NCBI GenBank assembly: GCA_944381115.1
Contig: CALWJV010000015.1
Span: 62,001 to 126,000, forward strand
Direction: 5' to 3'
DNA from: an uncultured Clostridia bacterium
GTDB taxonomy: Bacteria > Bacillota > Clostridia > Oscillospirales > CAG-272
Length of the DNA stretch: 64,000 bases
Shown one piece after another: positions 34,766 to 43,354 of the stretch. A program made the translations under genes and the position numbers. Position 1 is the first letter of the stretch. Each line of letters begins with the position of its first letter. Under the pieces are notes generated by a model that ran no database searches, was not told the origin of the DNA, and saw only the letters and a list, made by a program, of their open reading frames with translations.

Positions 34766-35973
34766 AAATAAATTTTGATGCAGAGCCAATATGTGCTCTA
34801 CAGCCTACCGGTATAGGTATGGTTGAAATAGAACTCTGCAAGCGAATGATTAAAGAGTATCCCGAAAACGAATACCTTTTCACATTTTTTTCATTAAGAT
34901 CAACTAAGGAAAAAAAGAAAAGAATAAGGGAGAGAACAGGTGAAAATGTAAAAGTAAAGGCATTTCCGCTTTTATCATCGGGACTGTACAAAATAATAAA
35001 TACGTTTTTTCCCTTGCCATACAGAATATTTTTCGGTGGGAAAAACGATCTGACTCATTTTTTTAATTTTATTATTCCTGTTGGAGTAAAAGGTAAAAAG
35101 GTTTGTACAATTCATGATCTTGCGTTTAAGCGTTACCCTGAAACTGTTACGCTTAAAACACGTAAATTTCTTGAATTAAGAATGAAAAAAACAATTAAAA
35201 GAGCAGACAGTATAATAGTTGTTTCAAAATTTACCGCAAATGAACTAAATGAACTTTACGGGGTTCCAGAGGAAAAAATTGCGGTAATTTATAACGGTGT
35301 AGATTTTAATTTATATAATGGGAACGTAGAATACACAAGGATAAAAGAAGTTTTGCAAAAAAGAGGCCTTGAGTATGAAAAATACTTTTTTTATTTGGGA
35401 ACGATAGAGCCAAGAAAAAATATAAAAAGAATGGTCGGCGCATATGCCGAATGTGTGAAACGACTTAAAGAAGAAGGAAAAGAAATTCCTAAATTGGTTC
35501 TGGGCGGTAAACTTGGATGGTACTATGACGAAATTCTTGAAAAGATAAAAAACGAAGACATAGAGGATAATATAAAACTTCTGGGATACGTTGATGAAAA
35601 AGAAAAACCAGAACTTTACAGTGGTTGTCTTGCATTTTTGTTTCCTTCGCTTTATGAAGGGTTTGGTTTGCCAATTGCAGAGGCAATGGCGTGCGGTGCT
35701 CCCGTATTAACATCTGATTCGACATCTCTTGCGGAAATAGCGGGTGATAATGCGATACTTTGCGATCCGTTATCAGAAAAAGATATAGCAGAAGGAATAT
35801 ACAGGCTTGCAACTGAGCCACAGACGCGGGAAAAATTTTCAAAATGCGGTCAGGAACATGTAAAACAATTTAATTGGGATGCGTCCGCTGAAAAACTATA
35901 CAGATTATATGAAACCGTTTTAAAAGAAACAAAAAAAAATAAAAATACAAATGCTCGGAACGGAGAAATATGA
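34762..35973 (+). CDS. GT4-family glycosyltransferase (first)
   Basis: A 403-residue GT-B retaining glycosyltransferase. The donor-binding segment of the second Rossmann domain includes FFYLGTIEPRKN, LLGYVDE and the E-x7-E motif PSLYEGFGLPIAEAMACG. Transferases of this pattern often add mannose from GDP-mannose in polysaccharide synthesis, which fits manC upstream. It is membrane-associated in the cytoplasm by inference. It is coupled to both neighbours by 4-base overlaps. Confidence 0.9.
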   Translation: MKINFDAEPICALQPTGIGMVEIELCKRMIKEYPENEYLFTFFSLRSTKEKKKRIRERTGENVKVKAFPLLSSGLYKIINTFFPLPYRIFFGGKNDLTHFFNFIIPVGVKGKKVCTIHDLAFKRYPETVTLKTRKFLELRMKKTIKRADSIIVVSKFTANELNELYGVPEEKIAVIYNGVDFNLYNGNVEYTRIKEVLQKRGLEYEKYFFYLGTIEPRKNIKRMVGAYAECVKRLKEEGKEIPKLVLGGKLGWYYDEILEKIKNEDIEDNIKLLGYVDEKEKPELYSGCLAFLFPSLYEGFGLPIAEAMACGAPVLTSDSTSLAEIAGDNAILCDPLSEKDIAEGIYRLATEPQTREKFSKCGQEHVKQFNWDASAEKLYRLYETVLKETKKNKNTNARNGEI

Positions 35974-37160
35974 ATACCGAAAAGGAAATGATACAGTCCT
36001 CCGGTACTGAAAATAAAAAAATTAAAATGCTTCATGCGGCTAAATGGTATACTCCGGTAGTAGGAGGGATAGAGACGGTAGCAGAGGCGATAACGGGAGC
36101 CATGCACGGGGTTGTGGATATGTCAATACTTGTATGCTCAGAGCATAAAGAAAGAGAACTTTGTCTTACACTTGAAGGAATAGAGATATACAAAGCCAAA
36201 ACTCCAGGAAAACTTTTTTCAATGCCACTGTCGTTTGACTATATAAAAGCATTCAGAAAAATGTCCAAAGACGCAGACATAATTCAACTACATGCGCCGT
36301 TTCCGCTTTCAGATTTTGCGTTATTTCTTTCAGGCGGAAGGAAAAAATCAAAAAAGGTAGTATGGTGGCACAGCGATGTTGTAAAGCAAAAGAAGTTGAT
36401 GTTTTTTTATAAGCCGCTTATGAAATGGATGCTCAGGAAAGTAGATAAGATATATGTAGCAAGCGAAGCGATTATCGCACAGTCGAAGTATCTTGGAAAA
36501 TATAAGGAAAAGGTAGAGGTCATTCCTTTCGGCATATCGATAAAAAAATATGAAAAAGCAGAAAAAAAGCCGATACTTACCGAAAAACTGAATGACAAGA
36601 GCAAAATAAAACTTTTGTTTGTAGGCAGATTGGTTTCTTATAAGGGAGTAGATGTTTTGCTTGAAGCAATGTCAAAAACAAACGGAGCGGAACTTTTTAT
36701 AATCGGAAGCGGAGAACTTGAGAACCAATTGTTTGCTCAAACCGAAAATCTGAGAATAAGTGAAAAGGTCCATTTTCTCGGAACTGTTGAAGAAAATGAT
36801 TTAAAGAGTGCATTTTCCGATTGTGACATTTTAGTGCTTCCGTCTGTTACACGTGCAGAGTGTTTTGGTCTTGTGCAGATTGAGGCAATGGTATACGGCA
36901 AACCGGTAATAAACACATCTTTGCCAACAGCGGTACCGGAAGTAAGCATAGATAAAATATCAGGACTTACAGTGTCTCCCGGGAATTCTGATGAACTTGC
37001 ATGTGCAATAAATAAATTGGTAAACGATGAAGAATTCAGGGAAGAATGTGGCAGGGCAGCAAGAAAACGCTGTGTAGAGCATTATAACATTGATATAATG
37101 CAGGAAAAAATACGGGCATCATATATGGAAATACTGTGCAAAGACGGTGTTAAATCCTGA
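35970..37160 (+). CDS. GT4-family glycosyltransferase (second)
   Basis: A 396-residue GT-B retaining glycosyltransferase. It has an N-terminal WYTPVVGGIETVAE acceptor-side motif, a central LLFVGRLVSYKGVDVLLEA donor-binding start, and the E-x7-E region in AECFGLVQIEAMVYGKPV. It probably extends the same glycan as the previous enzyme. The start overlaps the previous gene by 4 bases. An exporter permease follows 17 bases later, which marks an ABC-dependent polysaccharide operon. Confidence 0.9.
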   Translation: MNTEKEMIQSSGTENKKIKMLHAAKWYTPVVGGIETVAEAITGAMHGVVDMSILVCSEHKERELCLTLEGIEIYKAKTPGKLFSMPLSFDYIKAFRKMSKDADIIQLHAPFPLSDFALFLSGGRKKSKKVVWWHSDVVKQKKLMFFYKPLMKWMLRKVDKIYVASEAIIAQSKYLGKYKEKVEVIPFGISIKKYEKAEKKPILTEKLNDKSKIKLLFVGRLVSYKGVDVLLEAMSKTNGAELFIIGSGELENQLFAQTENLRISEKVHFLGTVEENDLKSAFSDCDILVLPSVTRAECFGLVQIEAMVYGKPVINTSLPTAVPEVSIDKISGLTVSPGNSDELACAINKLVNDEEFREECGRAARKRCVEHYNIDIMQEKIRASYMEILCKDGVKS

Positions 37161-37177
37161 CGAAAGGAAAGAAATAG

Positions 37178-38023
37178 ATGGACTCTAACACAAAAAATAA
37201 CGATAGGACACTTGAGGTAAAAAAAACTGGGCAGGGAGAAGGTTTTTTTCAAAGTGTAAGGGAGATATTCAATTACCGTGAAATGATAAACGCATTTATA
37301 CGCCGTGATTTAAGAGGGCGATATAAAGGCTCGGTGCTTGGATTTCTCTGGACATTCATAAACCCGCTCCTGCAACTTTGTGTATACAGTATAGTTTTTT
37401 CGGTAATACTTAATCAACCGGAGGAAAAATATTATTTGTTTTTGTTTGTTTCACTCATACCGTGGATATTTTTTTCATCGTCGGTACAGGGAGGCTCAAC
37501 GTGTATAATTGCATATAAAGATATGGTAAAAAAAATATATTTTCCAAGGGAAGTATTGCCGATAGCAACAGTAACGACCAATTTTGTAAATATGTTGCTT
37601 TGCTTTATAGTCATATTCGGGGTTGTTATTTTTTCCGGTACACCGCTTAATCCGCTGGCACTTTTATGTCTTATTCCTGTATTTGCAGTAGAATATATAT
37701 TGGCGCTTGGCATGGCGTTTTTAGTATCGGCCGTAACCGTTTATCTGCGTGACATGGAGCATATACTCGGTATCGTTTTGATGGCTTGGCAGTATCTTAC
37801 TCCTGTTCTCTATGGGTTCAATATTGTTCCGGAGGAGTTTAAAGTGTTATTTTCCCTCAATCCCATGACTCCCGTTATCACTGCATACAGAGATATTCTT
37901 TATTATCATAAGATCCCTGACCTATTTACACTGGTTTCCGCGTTGATAATGGGTGTAATAATATTGATAATAGGTTGGATTACTTTTTCAAAACTTAAAA
38001 GACGTTTTGCCGAAGAACTTTAA
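37178..38023 (+). CDS. ABC-2 polysaccharide export permease (Wzm/TagG type)
   Basis: A 281-residue inner-membrane protein with a cytoplasmic N-terminal amphipathic region and about six membrane segments. The signature RDLRGRYKGSVLGFLWTFINPLLQL is characteristic of ABC-2 permeases that export lipid-linked glycans. The partner ATPase is the next gene, about 220 bases downstream. A cgaaaggaaag ribosome site precedes the ATG. Confidence 0.93.
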   Translation: MDSNTKNNDRTLEVKKTGQGEGFFQSVREIFNYREMINAFIRRDLRGRYKGSVLGFLWTFINPLLQLCVYSIVFSVILNQPEEKYYLFLFVSLIPWIFFSSSVQGGSTCIIAYKDMVKKIYFPREVLPIATVTTNFVNMLLCFIVIFGVVIFSGTPLNPLALLCLIPVFAVEYILALGMAFLVSAVTVYLRDMEHILGIVLMAWQYLTPVLYGFNIVPEEFKVLFSLNPMTPVITAYRDILYYHKIPDLFTLVSALIMGVIILIIGWITFSKLKRRFAEEL

Positions 38024-38243
38024 TAGTGATTTATAAAAGTTTGTCTACTGAAAACCAGCGGACGAAATAAGGATTTACAAAAAATAAAAAATTTTTAAGC
38101 AAAATAATAAAAACTGTATAAAGGAAAAATTTGTAAAAATAATATTTCGGGAAAAATAGCTTATGAAAGGAAATTAACTTCAAATAGTGAGTAACTTACA
38201 TATGTAAGCGGCTTTCGTAAGTAAGTAAACAGAATATATATAT

Positions 38244-39020
38244 ATGGAAATAAAAGAAACAGAGAAGAAAGAAGTTCCTTACTTTATAGAAATTGATGAT
38301 GTATATAAATCTTTCAGGGTATACAAGGACAAAGGAACAGAATTAAAGGATAAAATTCTTTTTAAACACCGTAATAACTATACACGGCATAAAGTTATTG
38401 ATGGAATAAGCATTAAGATAAGACCGGGTGAAGCAGTAGGCTTTGTGGGTCATAACGGCTGCGGAAAAAGCACGCTCCTTAAAATGATAAGCCGCATAAT
38501 ATACCCTGATAAAGGTACAATAACGACACGCGGACGCATTTCCGGTCTTATAGAACTCGGTGCAGGTTTTCATCCTGATATGACCGGGAGAGAAAATATA
38601 TATACAAATGCCGCGATATACGGTCTTTCAAAAAAAGAAATAGATAAACGTCTTGAAAATATAATTGAATTTTCGGGGCTTAGAAAGTATATAGATACCC
38701 CAGTACGTACCTATTCATCAGGTATGTATATGAGGCTGGGATTTTCCGTTGCAATAAATGTAGATGCCGAAATACTTCTTATAGACGAAATTCTTGCCGT
38801 AGGAGACGGAGAATTTCAAAATAAGTGTTTCAACGAACTTAAAGCGATAAAGGAGCGCGGTAAAACGATAGTCATAGTAAGCCACTCTCTTGATCAGATA
38901 GAGGAAATATGCGATAAAAGTTACTGGATAAATGACGGTGTTATAAAAATGGAAGGATCCCCGAAAGATGTTCATGCTGCATATCTTGCCGGGATAGGAA
39001 ATCCGGGAGTTGAAATATGA
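38244..39020 (+). CDS. ABC polysaccharide export ATPase (Wzt/TagH type)
   Basis: A 258-residue ATP-binding subunit. Walker A is GHNGCGKST, the signature YSSGMYMRLGFS is the Wzt/TagH variant, and Walker B is ILLIDEILAVGD with switch His in IVSHS. The C-terminal carbohydrate-recognition domain of O9a-type Wzt is missing, so export may not depend on a chain-terminating modification. The ribosome site before the ATG is weak, in a spacer containing a small palindrome (cttacatatgtaag). It overlaps the ligase gene by 4 bases. Confidence 0.92.
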   Translation: MEIKETEKKEVPYFIEIDDVYKSFRVYKDKGTELKDKILFKHRNNYTRHKVIDGISIKIRPGEAVGFVGHNGCGKSTLLKMISRIIYPDKGTITTRGRISGLIELGAGFHPDMTGRENIYTNAAIYGLSKKEIDKRLENIIEFSGLRKYIDTPVRTYSSGMYMRLGFSVAINVDAEILLIDEILAVGDGEFQNKCFNELKAIKERGKTIVIVSHSLDQIEEICDKSYWINDGVIKMEGSPKDVHAAYLAGIGNPGVEI

Positions 39021-40261
39021 ATGCCGAAAAAAAACTGAAAAAAGAATCAGCAAACATTATTAAAAAATTTTTCCTGTTTGGTTTACTTGGAGACGGAACA
39101 TTAGAGGAGGCACTCTTATTATGGATTGCAGTTGCGGTTTGGTCATATTTTTATTTGAGTGCGGTAATGATGATAATACTGCTTGTAGCAGTGCTTATAA
39201 TTCCCAAAACATTTAAAGCAATAATGCGGGAAAAGAAAATGTTTTATTTTGGAGTAATTATAGGAAGTTACTCTTTTTTGGTGTCGGTCATAGCGAAAAA
39301 TTTTATCGGGATGGCAATTTCCTTTGGTGTTTTTATGGTAATAACGCTTGGAGCATTTGCAAAAAGTGTAATGACAGAAGAAAGATTCCAGAAGATACAG
39401 GTTATCAGTTGTATAGGCAGTCTTTTATTTTTTATTGTATCGGTTTTTCAATATTTTCTTTACGGAAGTAATATTTATTATAAGCCTGTATCACTTGCGT
39501 ATAATGCAAATTACTACGGGACACTTGTTACCATGATGTTGATAATATGCGGATATAATGTTTTTTGCAAAAAAGAAACAATTGGGAAATCTGCATGGTA
39601 CAAACAGTCTAAAATATTTTATATAGTATTTTTTCTTTTAAACTGCGCAGCGCTTATTATAACTGAAAGCCGTTCATCACTTTTGGCATTTATGGTCTGT
39701 TGTGTTTTTTATCTTTTGTTAACAAAGCACTACGTAATATTTTTAATTTCATTATGCATTACTGGAGGAATATGGGCAGGATTCTGGTTTTTTCCGGAAT
39801 TTCTTCCGTGGGCGCACTCAATTGCGTCGTCATTTTCGGTAAGATCAGAAATATGGAAAAAAGCGCTCGGATCTTTTTCGCAAAACGCATATACAATGAT
39901 TCTCGGCAGAGGTCCCATGACTTATTATCTGGTGAAAGACCGTGAAAATCTTGCTGTTACAGGAGATGCGATAACTTATCACGCACACAATATATATTTT
40001 GATTCTTTATTAAATGTGGGAATAATCGGGACAGCACTGTACCTTCTTTTAGGGATATATTTAGTCAGGGAAATATTCAAAAGCCAAAAGGCCGGAAACG
40101 GAAAAGCATTTATTATAGGTATTCTTTTTATAATTGAGATCATGGTCCAAGGGGTAGCAGATGTCACAATTATGTGGTATCAAAGCGCTATGCTGTTTTT
40201 GCTTTCTTTTGCACTTGTCGGTAATTCAAAGGCCGATTTTACTCTTAAAAAGGACCGTTAA
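39017..40261 (+). CDS. O-antigen-ligase-like polysaccharide ligase/polymerase
   Basis: A 414-residue polytopic membrane protein with about ten to eleven hydrophobic segments and one larger extracytoplasmic loop. The Wzy_C/O-antigen ligase motif HAHNIYFDSLLNVGIIG lies in the last third, with the catalytic-type histidine. In Gram-positives such proteins attach or polymerise surface glycans. It is the last gene of the polysaccharide operon, translationally coupled to the ATPase. Confidence 0.85.
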   Translation: MNAEKKLKKESANIIKKFFLFGLLGDGTLEEALLLWIAVAVWSYFYLSAVMMIILLVAVLIIPKTFKAIMREKKMFYFGVIIGSYSFLVSVIAKNFIGMAISFGVFMVITLGAFAKSVMTEERFQKIQVISCIGSLLFFIVSVFQYFLYGSNIYYKPVSLAYNANYYGTLVTMMLIICGYNVFCKKETIGKSAWYKQSKIFYIVFFLLNCAALIITESRSSLLAFMVCCVFYLLLTKHYVIFLISLCITGGIWAGFWFFPEFLPWAHSIASSFSVRSEIWKKALGSFSQNAYTMILGRGPMTYYLVKDRENLAVTGDAITYHAHNIYFDSLLNVGIIGTALYLLLGIYLVREIFKSQKAGNGKAFIIGILFIIEIMVQGVADVTIMWYQSAMLFLLSFALVGNSKADFTLKKDR

Positions 40262-40374
40262 ATGAACGGAACAGTAACTTTGATCAGAGGCCGGAATAAA
40301 CTCAAACTTAATGCTTATAAGAAAAAGAAAATAAAAATAATAAAAATTAATATCCGGGAGAATAAAAAATAAAG

Positions 40375-40412
40375 TAAGGCGGATAAGTACAAAATATGTA
40401 CACCGCCTTTTA
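40375..40412 (+). terminator. Terminator of the polysaccharide operon
   Basis: AAGGCGG and CCGCCTT close the outer stem, with an inner GTAC/GTAC stem and a T-rich end. Confidence 0.75.
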
Positions 40413-40506
40413 AAATTGCAAGAAAAACAGTTTTTAAATTATTAAGGAGAGTAAGATTATTAAATTTTCGTGTAGCAAAAAAACAATTTGTTTTTATAAT
40501 ATACAC

Positions 40507-40535
40507 TTGACTTTTAAAAAAAAATGTGGTATATT
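40507..40535 (+). promoter_or_regulatory. Sigma-A-type promoter of the MFS gene
   Basis: TTGACT (40507-40512) and TATATT (40530-40535) with a 17-base spacer. ACTGT...ACAGT just downstream forms an imperfect inverted repeat that could be an operator. Confidence 0.7.
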
Positions 40536-40575
40536 GACTGTAAAAACTCAACAGTAAGAAATAAAGGGAGATACC

Positions 40576-41862
40576 ATGGAACAAAATTATAAATTAACAA
40601 AATTCAGTTGTTATTATACATATTTGGCAAGTGCATCTGTATTCAGTTTACCTCCGATGCTTTTTTCAACATTCAGGGAAATGTACAACATTTCTTATAC
40701 GCTTCTCGGCACGCTTGTGCTTGTAAACTTTTGTACACAACTTGCAATTGATCTAATATTTTCATTTTTTGCAAAGCATTTTAATATTCGGATGACCATC
40801 AGGATAATGCCGGTTTTGACATCTCTAGGACTTGCCATATATGCAATTGTACCGACACTTTTTCCAGATGTTGCATACTTAGGTCTTGTTACCGGCACCT
40901 TTATTTTTTCTGTCGCCGCAGGACTCAGCGAAGTACTATTAAGTCCGCTTATTGCAGCAATTCCGTCAAAAACACCGGAAAGGGATATGAGTACCCTTCA
41001 CTCGCTGTATGCATATGGTGTTTTCAGTGTTGTATTGGTCACTTCATTGTTCATAAAAATTTTCGGGACTGAAAATTGGATGTTTTTAACGCTGTTTTTT
41101 GTTGCTTTACCGATAGGTTCAGCGATTCTTTTTAGGATATGTTCTATTCCTGGACTTAATATTTCGAACGAAAATAAAGGTGAAAGAGCCAAAGTAAGAA
41201 ATTTTGGTCTATTTCTGTGTGCAATTTGTATCTTTCTCGGAAGTGCAGCAGAAAACACTATGACCAACTGGATCTCAGTTTATATGGAAAAAGCACTTAA
41301 TATTTCAAAAGCAATTGGTGATATAGTCGGTATAGCACTTTTTGCGATTTTGCTCGGAGCGGGACGTACTTTGTACGCAAAATACGGTAAAAACATATCA
41401 AATGTACTCCTTGCCGGTATGATTGGTGCAACTGTATGTTATCTTATTGCAGGTTTTTCCAATAACATGATAATTTGTGCCGTAGCCTGTGCTTTTACCG
41501 GATTTTGCACCTCGATGCTTTGGCCTGGCACGCTTATTTTGATGGAAGAAAAAATTAATAATCCCGGTGTAGTTGCTTATGCATTAATGGCTGCAGGCGG
41601 TGATTTTGGTGCCTCAGTAGCACCTCAAGCACTCGGGATAGTAGTAGATAAGGTTTCTGTCAGCCAGTGGGGAACTAATATGAGCCAGATGCTTTCGATA
41701 AATACAGAGCAGTTCGGTATAAAGGCCGGGATGATTTTTTCATCTGTATTTCCTATTCTCGGTGTTGCGGTTATCATTTTTATAAAACGGTATTTTCCAA
41801 AGCAAAAAAATACAGAATATACATTATTGCCTGAGGGTGACTCGTCAGAAATTGGTAAATAA
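40576..41862 (+). CDS. MFS transporter
   Basis: A 428-residue protein with about twelve hydrophobic segments in two halves and a typical central cytoplasmic loop (about residues 195-210). The layout is that of major facilitator sugar/metabolite transporters; the N-terminal half resembles the FucP/NarK-like group, but the substrate cannot be read. It has its own promoter and terminator. It converges with the LacI gene, so it may or may not belong to the glycyl radical operon beyond. Confidence 0.88.
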   Translation: MEQNYKLTKFSCYYTYLASASVFSLPPMLFSTFREMYNISYTLLGTLVLVNFCTQLAIDLIFSFFAKHFNIRMTIRIMPVLTSLGLAIYAIVPTLFPDVAYLGLVTGTFIFSVAAGLSEVLLSPLIAAIPSKTPERDMSTLHSLYAYGVFSVVLVTSLFIKIFGTENWMFLTLFFVALPIGSAILFRICSIPGLNISNENKGERAKVRNFGLFLCAICIFLGSAAENTMTNWISVYMEKALNISKAIGDIVGIALFAILLGAGRTLYAKYGKNISNVLLAGMIGATVCYLIAGFSNNMIICAVACAFTGFCTSMLWPGTLILMEEKINNPGVVAYALMAAGGDFGASVAPQALGIVVDKVSVSQWGTNMSQMLSINTEQFGIKAGMIFSSVFPILGVAVIIFIKRYFPKQKNTEYTLLPEGDSSEIGK

Positions 41863-41876
41863 ATATCACCCTATAT

Positions 41877-41922
41877 AAAAAACCTTCAGAAAAATTATGA
41901 TTTTTCTGAAGGTTTTTTATTA
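41877..41922. terminator. Terminator between the MFS gene and the convergent lacI-type gene
   Basis: AAAAACCTTCAGAAAAA and its complement form a 17-base stem with a 7-base loop and a T-tract. It is symmetrical enough to serve both strands. Confidence 0.87.
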
Positions 41923-41986
41923 AAAAATAAAATTTTTATTTTATGCAGGTATATGAAATGTATTTGTAAAAAATTAAATCCGGGAA

Positions 41987-43030
41987 TTAAGAAGGAATAT
42001 GGGTTGATAATTGGTTACTTTTGGTTGTATCACGTAAATACAGTTTTGTAGGTAGAATAATATGTTCCTTTACTGTTTCGTCGGATAAATTGTCTGTATT
42101 CATTTTTTTTGTAAGAAGAGCAGAGGCGATATGTGCCATTTTTTTCTTCGATATGCTAACTGATGATAGCATAAGCGGAAATGAATATTCTGAACAGATA
42201 TTATCAAACCCGATAACAGAAATATCCTTCGGAACATTTATGTTTAACCTGTTAAGTACACTTATGATTTGATAAGCAATTATATCGTTAAACGAAAGTA
42301 CAGCAGTACAATTCCTGTTGAATTTGAAAAACTCATCAATAATTTTAACGTTATCTGTATTTTCGCGTACTGATAATTTAATAATATTTTCCTTATTAAT
42401 TTCAATGCCTGCTTCGTCTAAAGCACGGCAATACCCGAGATACCGTTCACGATCGGATGATATTTTTCCGCCGACCCTTACACAAGCGATATTGCGGTGA
42501 CCGTTATCTATCAAATATTTTGTGGCAATATAAGCCCCGTTAATATCATCGCAAACAACGTAATTTGTATTTATCTCGTTATCAAAATGCCTGCCGATGA
42601 GAACAAATGGAATTTTTGATTTTTCAAGCAATTTAATACCTTCAATGCTGTTTTGGACAGGGCAGATGATAACACCGTCAACATTCTGGGATATAGATAG
42701 TCTTACGGCATTTATTTCATCTGCATCACGCTCATTTGTATTTATAAAAATGGGTGTAATCCCTTGGTTTCTAAAATGGTCTTCAATTTCTCGGAACACT
42801 ATGGAAAAATGTGGATTAATAATATCGGGCAGAATAATAGAAATCATTTTGCTTTTTCCGGATTTAAATCCACTGGCTTGGATATTTGGAATATAATCAA
42901 GTTTGTCGGCAACGCTACGGATTATTTTTTTTGTTTCTTCCGAAATGTCCGGCAGGTCGCGAAGTGCGTGCGAGACAGTATTGACCGAAAATCCGGTGGT
43001 TTTTGCAATATCCTTCAATCGGGTTTTCAA
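41987..43030 (-). CDS. LacI-family transcriptional repressor
   Basis: About 347 residues. The N-terminal helix-turn-helix is RLKDIAKTTGFSVNTVSHALRD, with the hinge helix around 50-58. A periplasmic-binding-protein-like sensor domain follows, including DGVIICPVQN, GYCRALDEAG and VIGFDNI. I place the start at TTG 43030, six bases after a ggaggg site; the frame extends to 43054 but there the ribosome site would lie inside the gene. It is divergent from the short glycyl radical enzyme operon and is very likely its repressor. Confidence 0.9.
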   Translation of the reverse strand: MKTRLKDIAKTTGFSVNTVSHALRDLPDISEETKKIIRSVADKLDYIPNIQASGFKSGKSKMISIILPDIINPHFSIVFREIEDHFRNQGITPIFINTNERDADEINAVRLSISQNVDGVIICPVQNSIEGIKLLEKSKIPFVLIGRHFDNEINTNYVVCDDINGAYIATKYLIDNGHRNIACVRVGGKISSDRERYLGYCRALDEAGIEINKENIIKLSVRENTDNVKIIDEFFKFNRNCTAVLSFNDIIAYQIISVLNRLNINVPKDISVIGFDNICSEYSFPLMLSSVSISKKKMAHIASALLTKKMNTDNLSDETVKEHIILPTKLYLRDTTKSNQLSTHIPS

Positions 43031-43063
43031 CTTGTGCCCTCCAATAAAAATCAATTTTAGTTA

Positions 43064-43092
43064 ATTATAACATTAATTTTTTAATTTGTCAA
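43064..43092 (-). promoter_or_regulatory. Promoter of the LacI-type regulator
   Basis: On the minus strand, TTGACA and TATAAT are separated by exactly 17 bases. An ATTAATGT half-site overlaps the spacer, consistent with autoregulation. Confidence 0.8.
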
Positions 43093-43152
43093 TCAACCAA
43101 TGTTTTACTTGTTGCGTCGTAAATAAGATTTTAGAAAATAATTTTATTTTAC

Positions 43153-43164
43153 ATTAACGTTAAT
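43153..43164. promoter_or_regulatory. Palindromic LacI-type operator candidate (distal)
   Basis: ATTAACGTTAAT is a perfect 12-base palindrome with the central CG typical of LacI-family operators. It lies between the divergent promoters, about 155 bases from the stronger site at 43314. Confidence 0.6.
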
Positions 43165-43283
43165 TTTTAAAATATATTATAAATGATATGATTATAAATC
43201 ATTTGTGTGTAATTTTTGTGGTTAAAATTAAAATAAATAATACTTAAAACAAAAAAATAGAGGTATTTATGTGTATATTGTAC

Positions 43284-43312
43284 TTGACAATGTAAAGAGC
43301 ATATGATATAAT
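43284..43312 (+). promoter_or_regulatory. Promoter of the short glycyl radical enzyme operon
   Basis: Consensus TTGACA (43284-43289) and TATAAT (43307-43312) with a 17-base spacer. Confidence 0.85.
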
Positions 43313-43313
43313 A

Positions 43314-43329
43314 ACATTAACGATAATGT
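43314..43329. promoter_or_regulatory. LacI-type operator immediately downstream of the -10 box
   Basis: ACATTAACGATAATGT is symmetrical (ACATTA-WCGW-TAATGT) around a central CG. It covers the probable transcription start, so a bound repressor would block initiation. ACATTA half-sites recur near 43070 and 43151. Confidence 0.72.
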
Positions 43330-43354
43330 AAATTTATAAGGAGCAAGTAATAAA

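Noticed and set aside
40262..40372. 36-codon open frame directly after the O-antigen-ligase-like gene
   Set aside because: Lys/Ile-rich, low complexity, without a separate ribosome site; probably leader of the terminator region.
40576..43030. MFS transporter assigned to the short glycyl radical operon
   Set aside because: It has its own promoter and terminator and no ACATTAWCGWTAATGT operator, so the link is only proximity.
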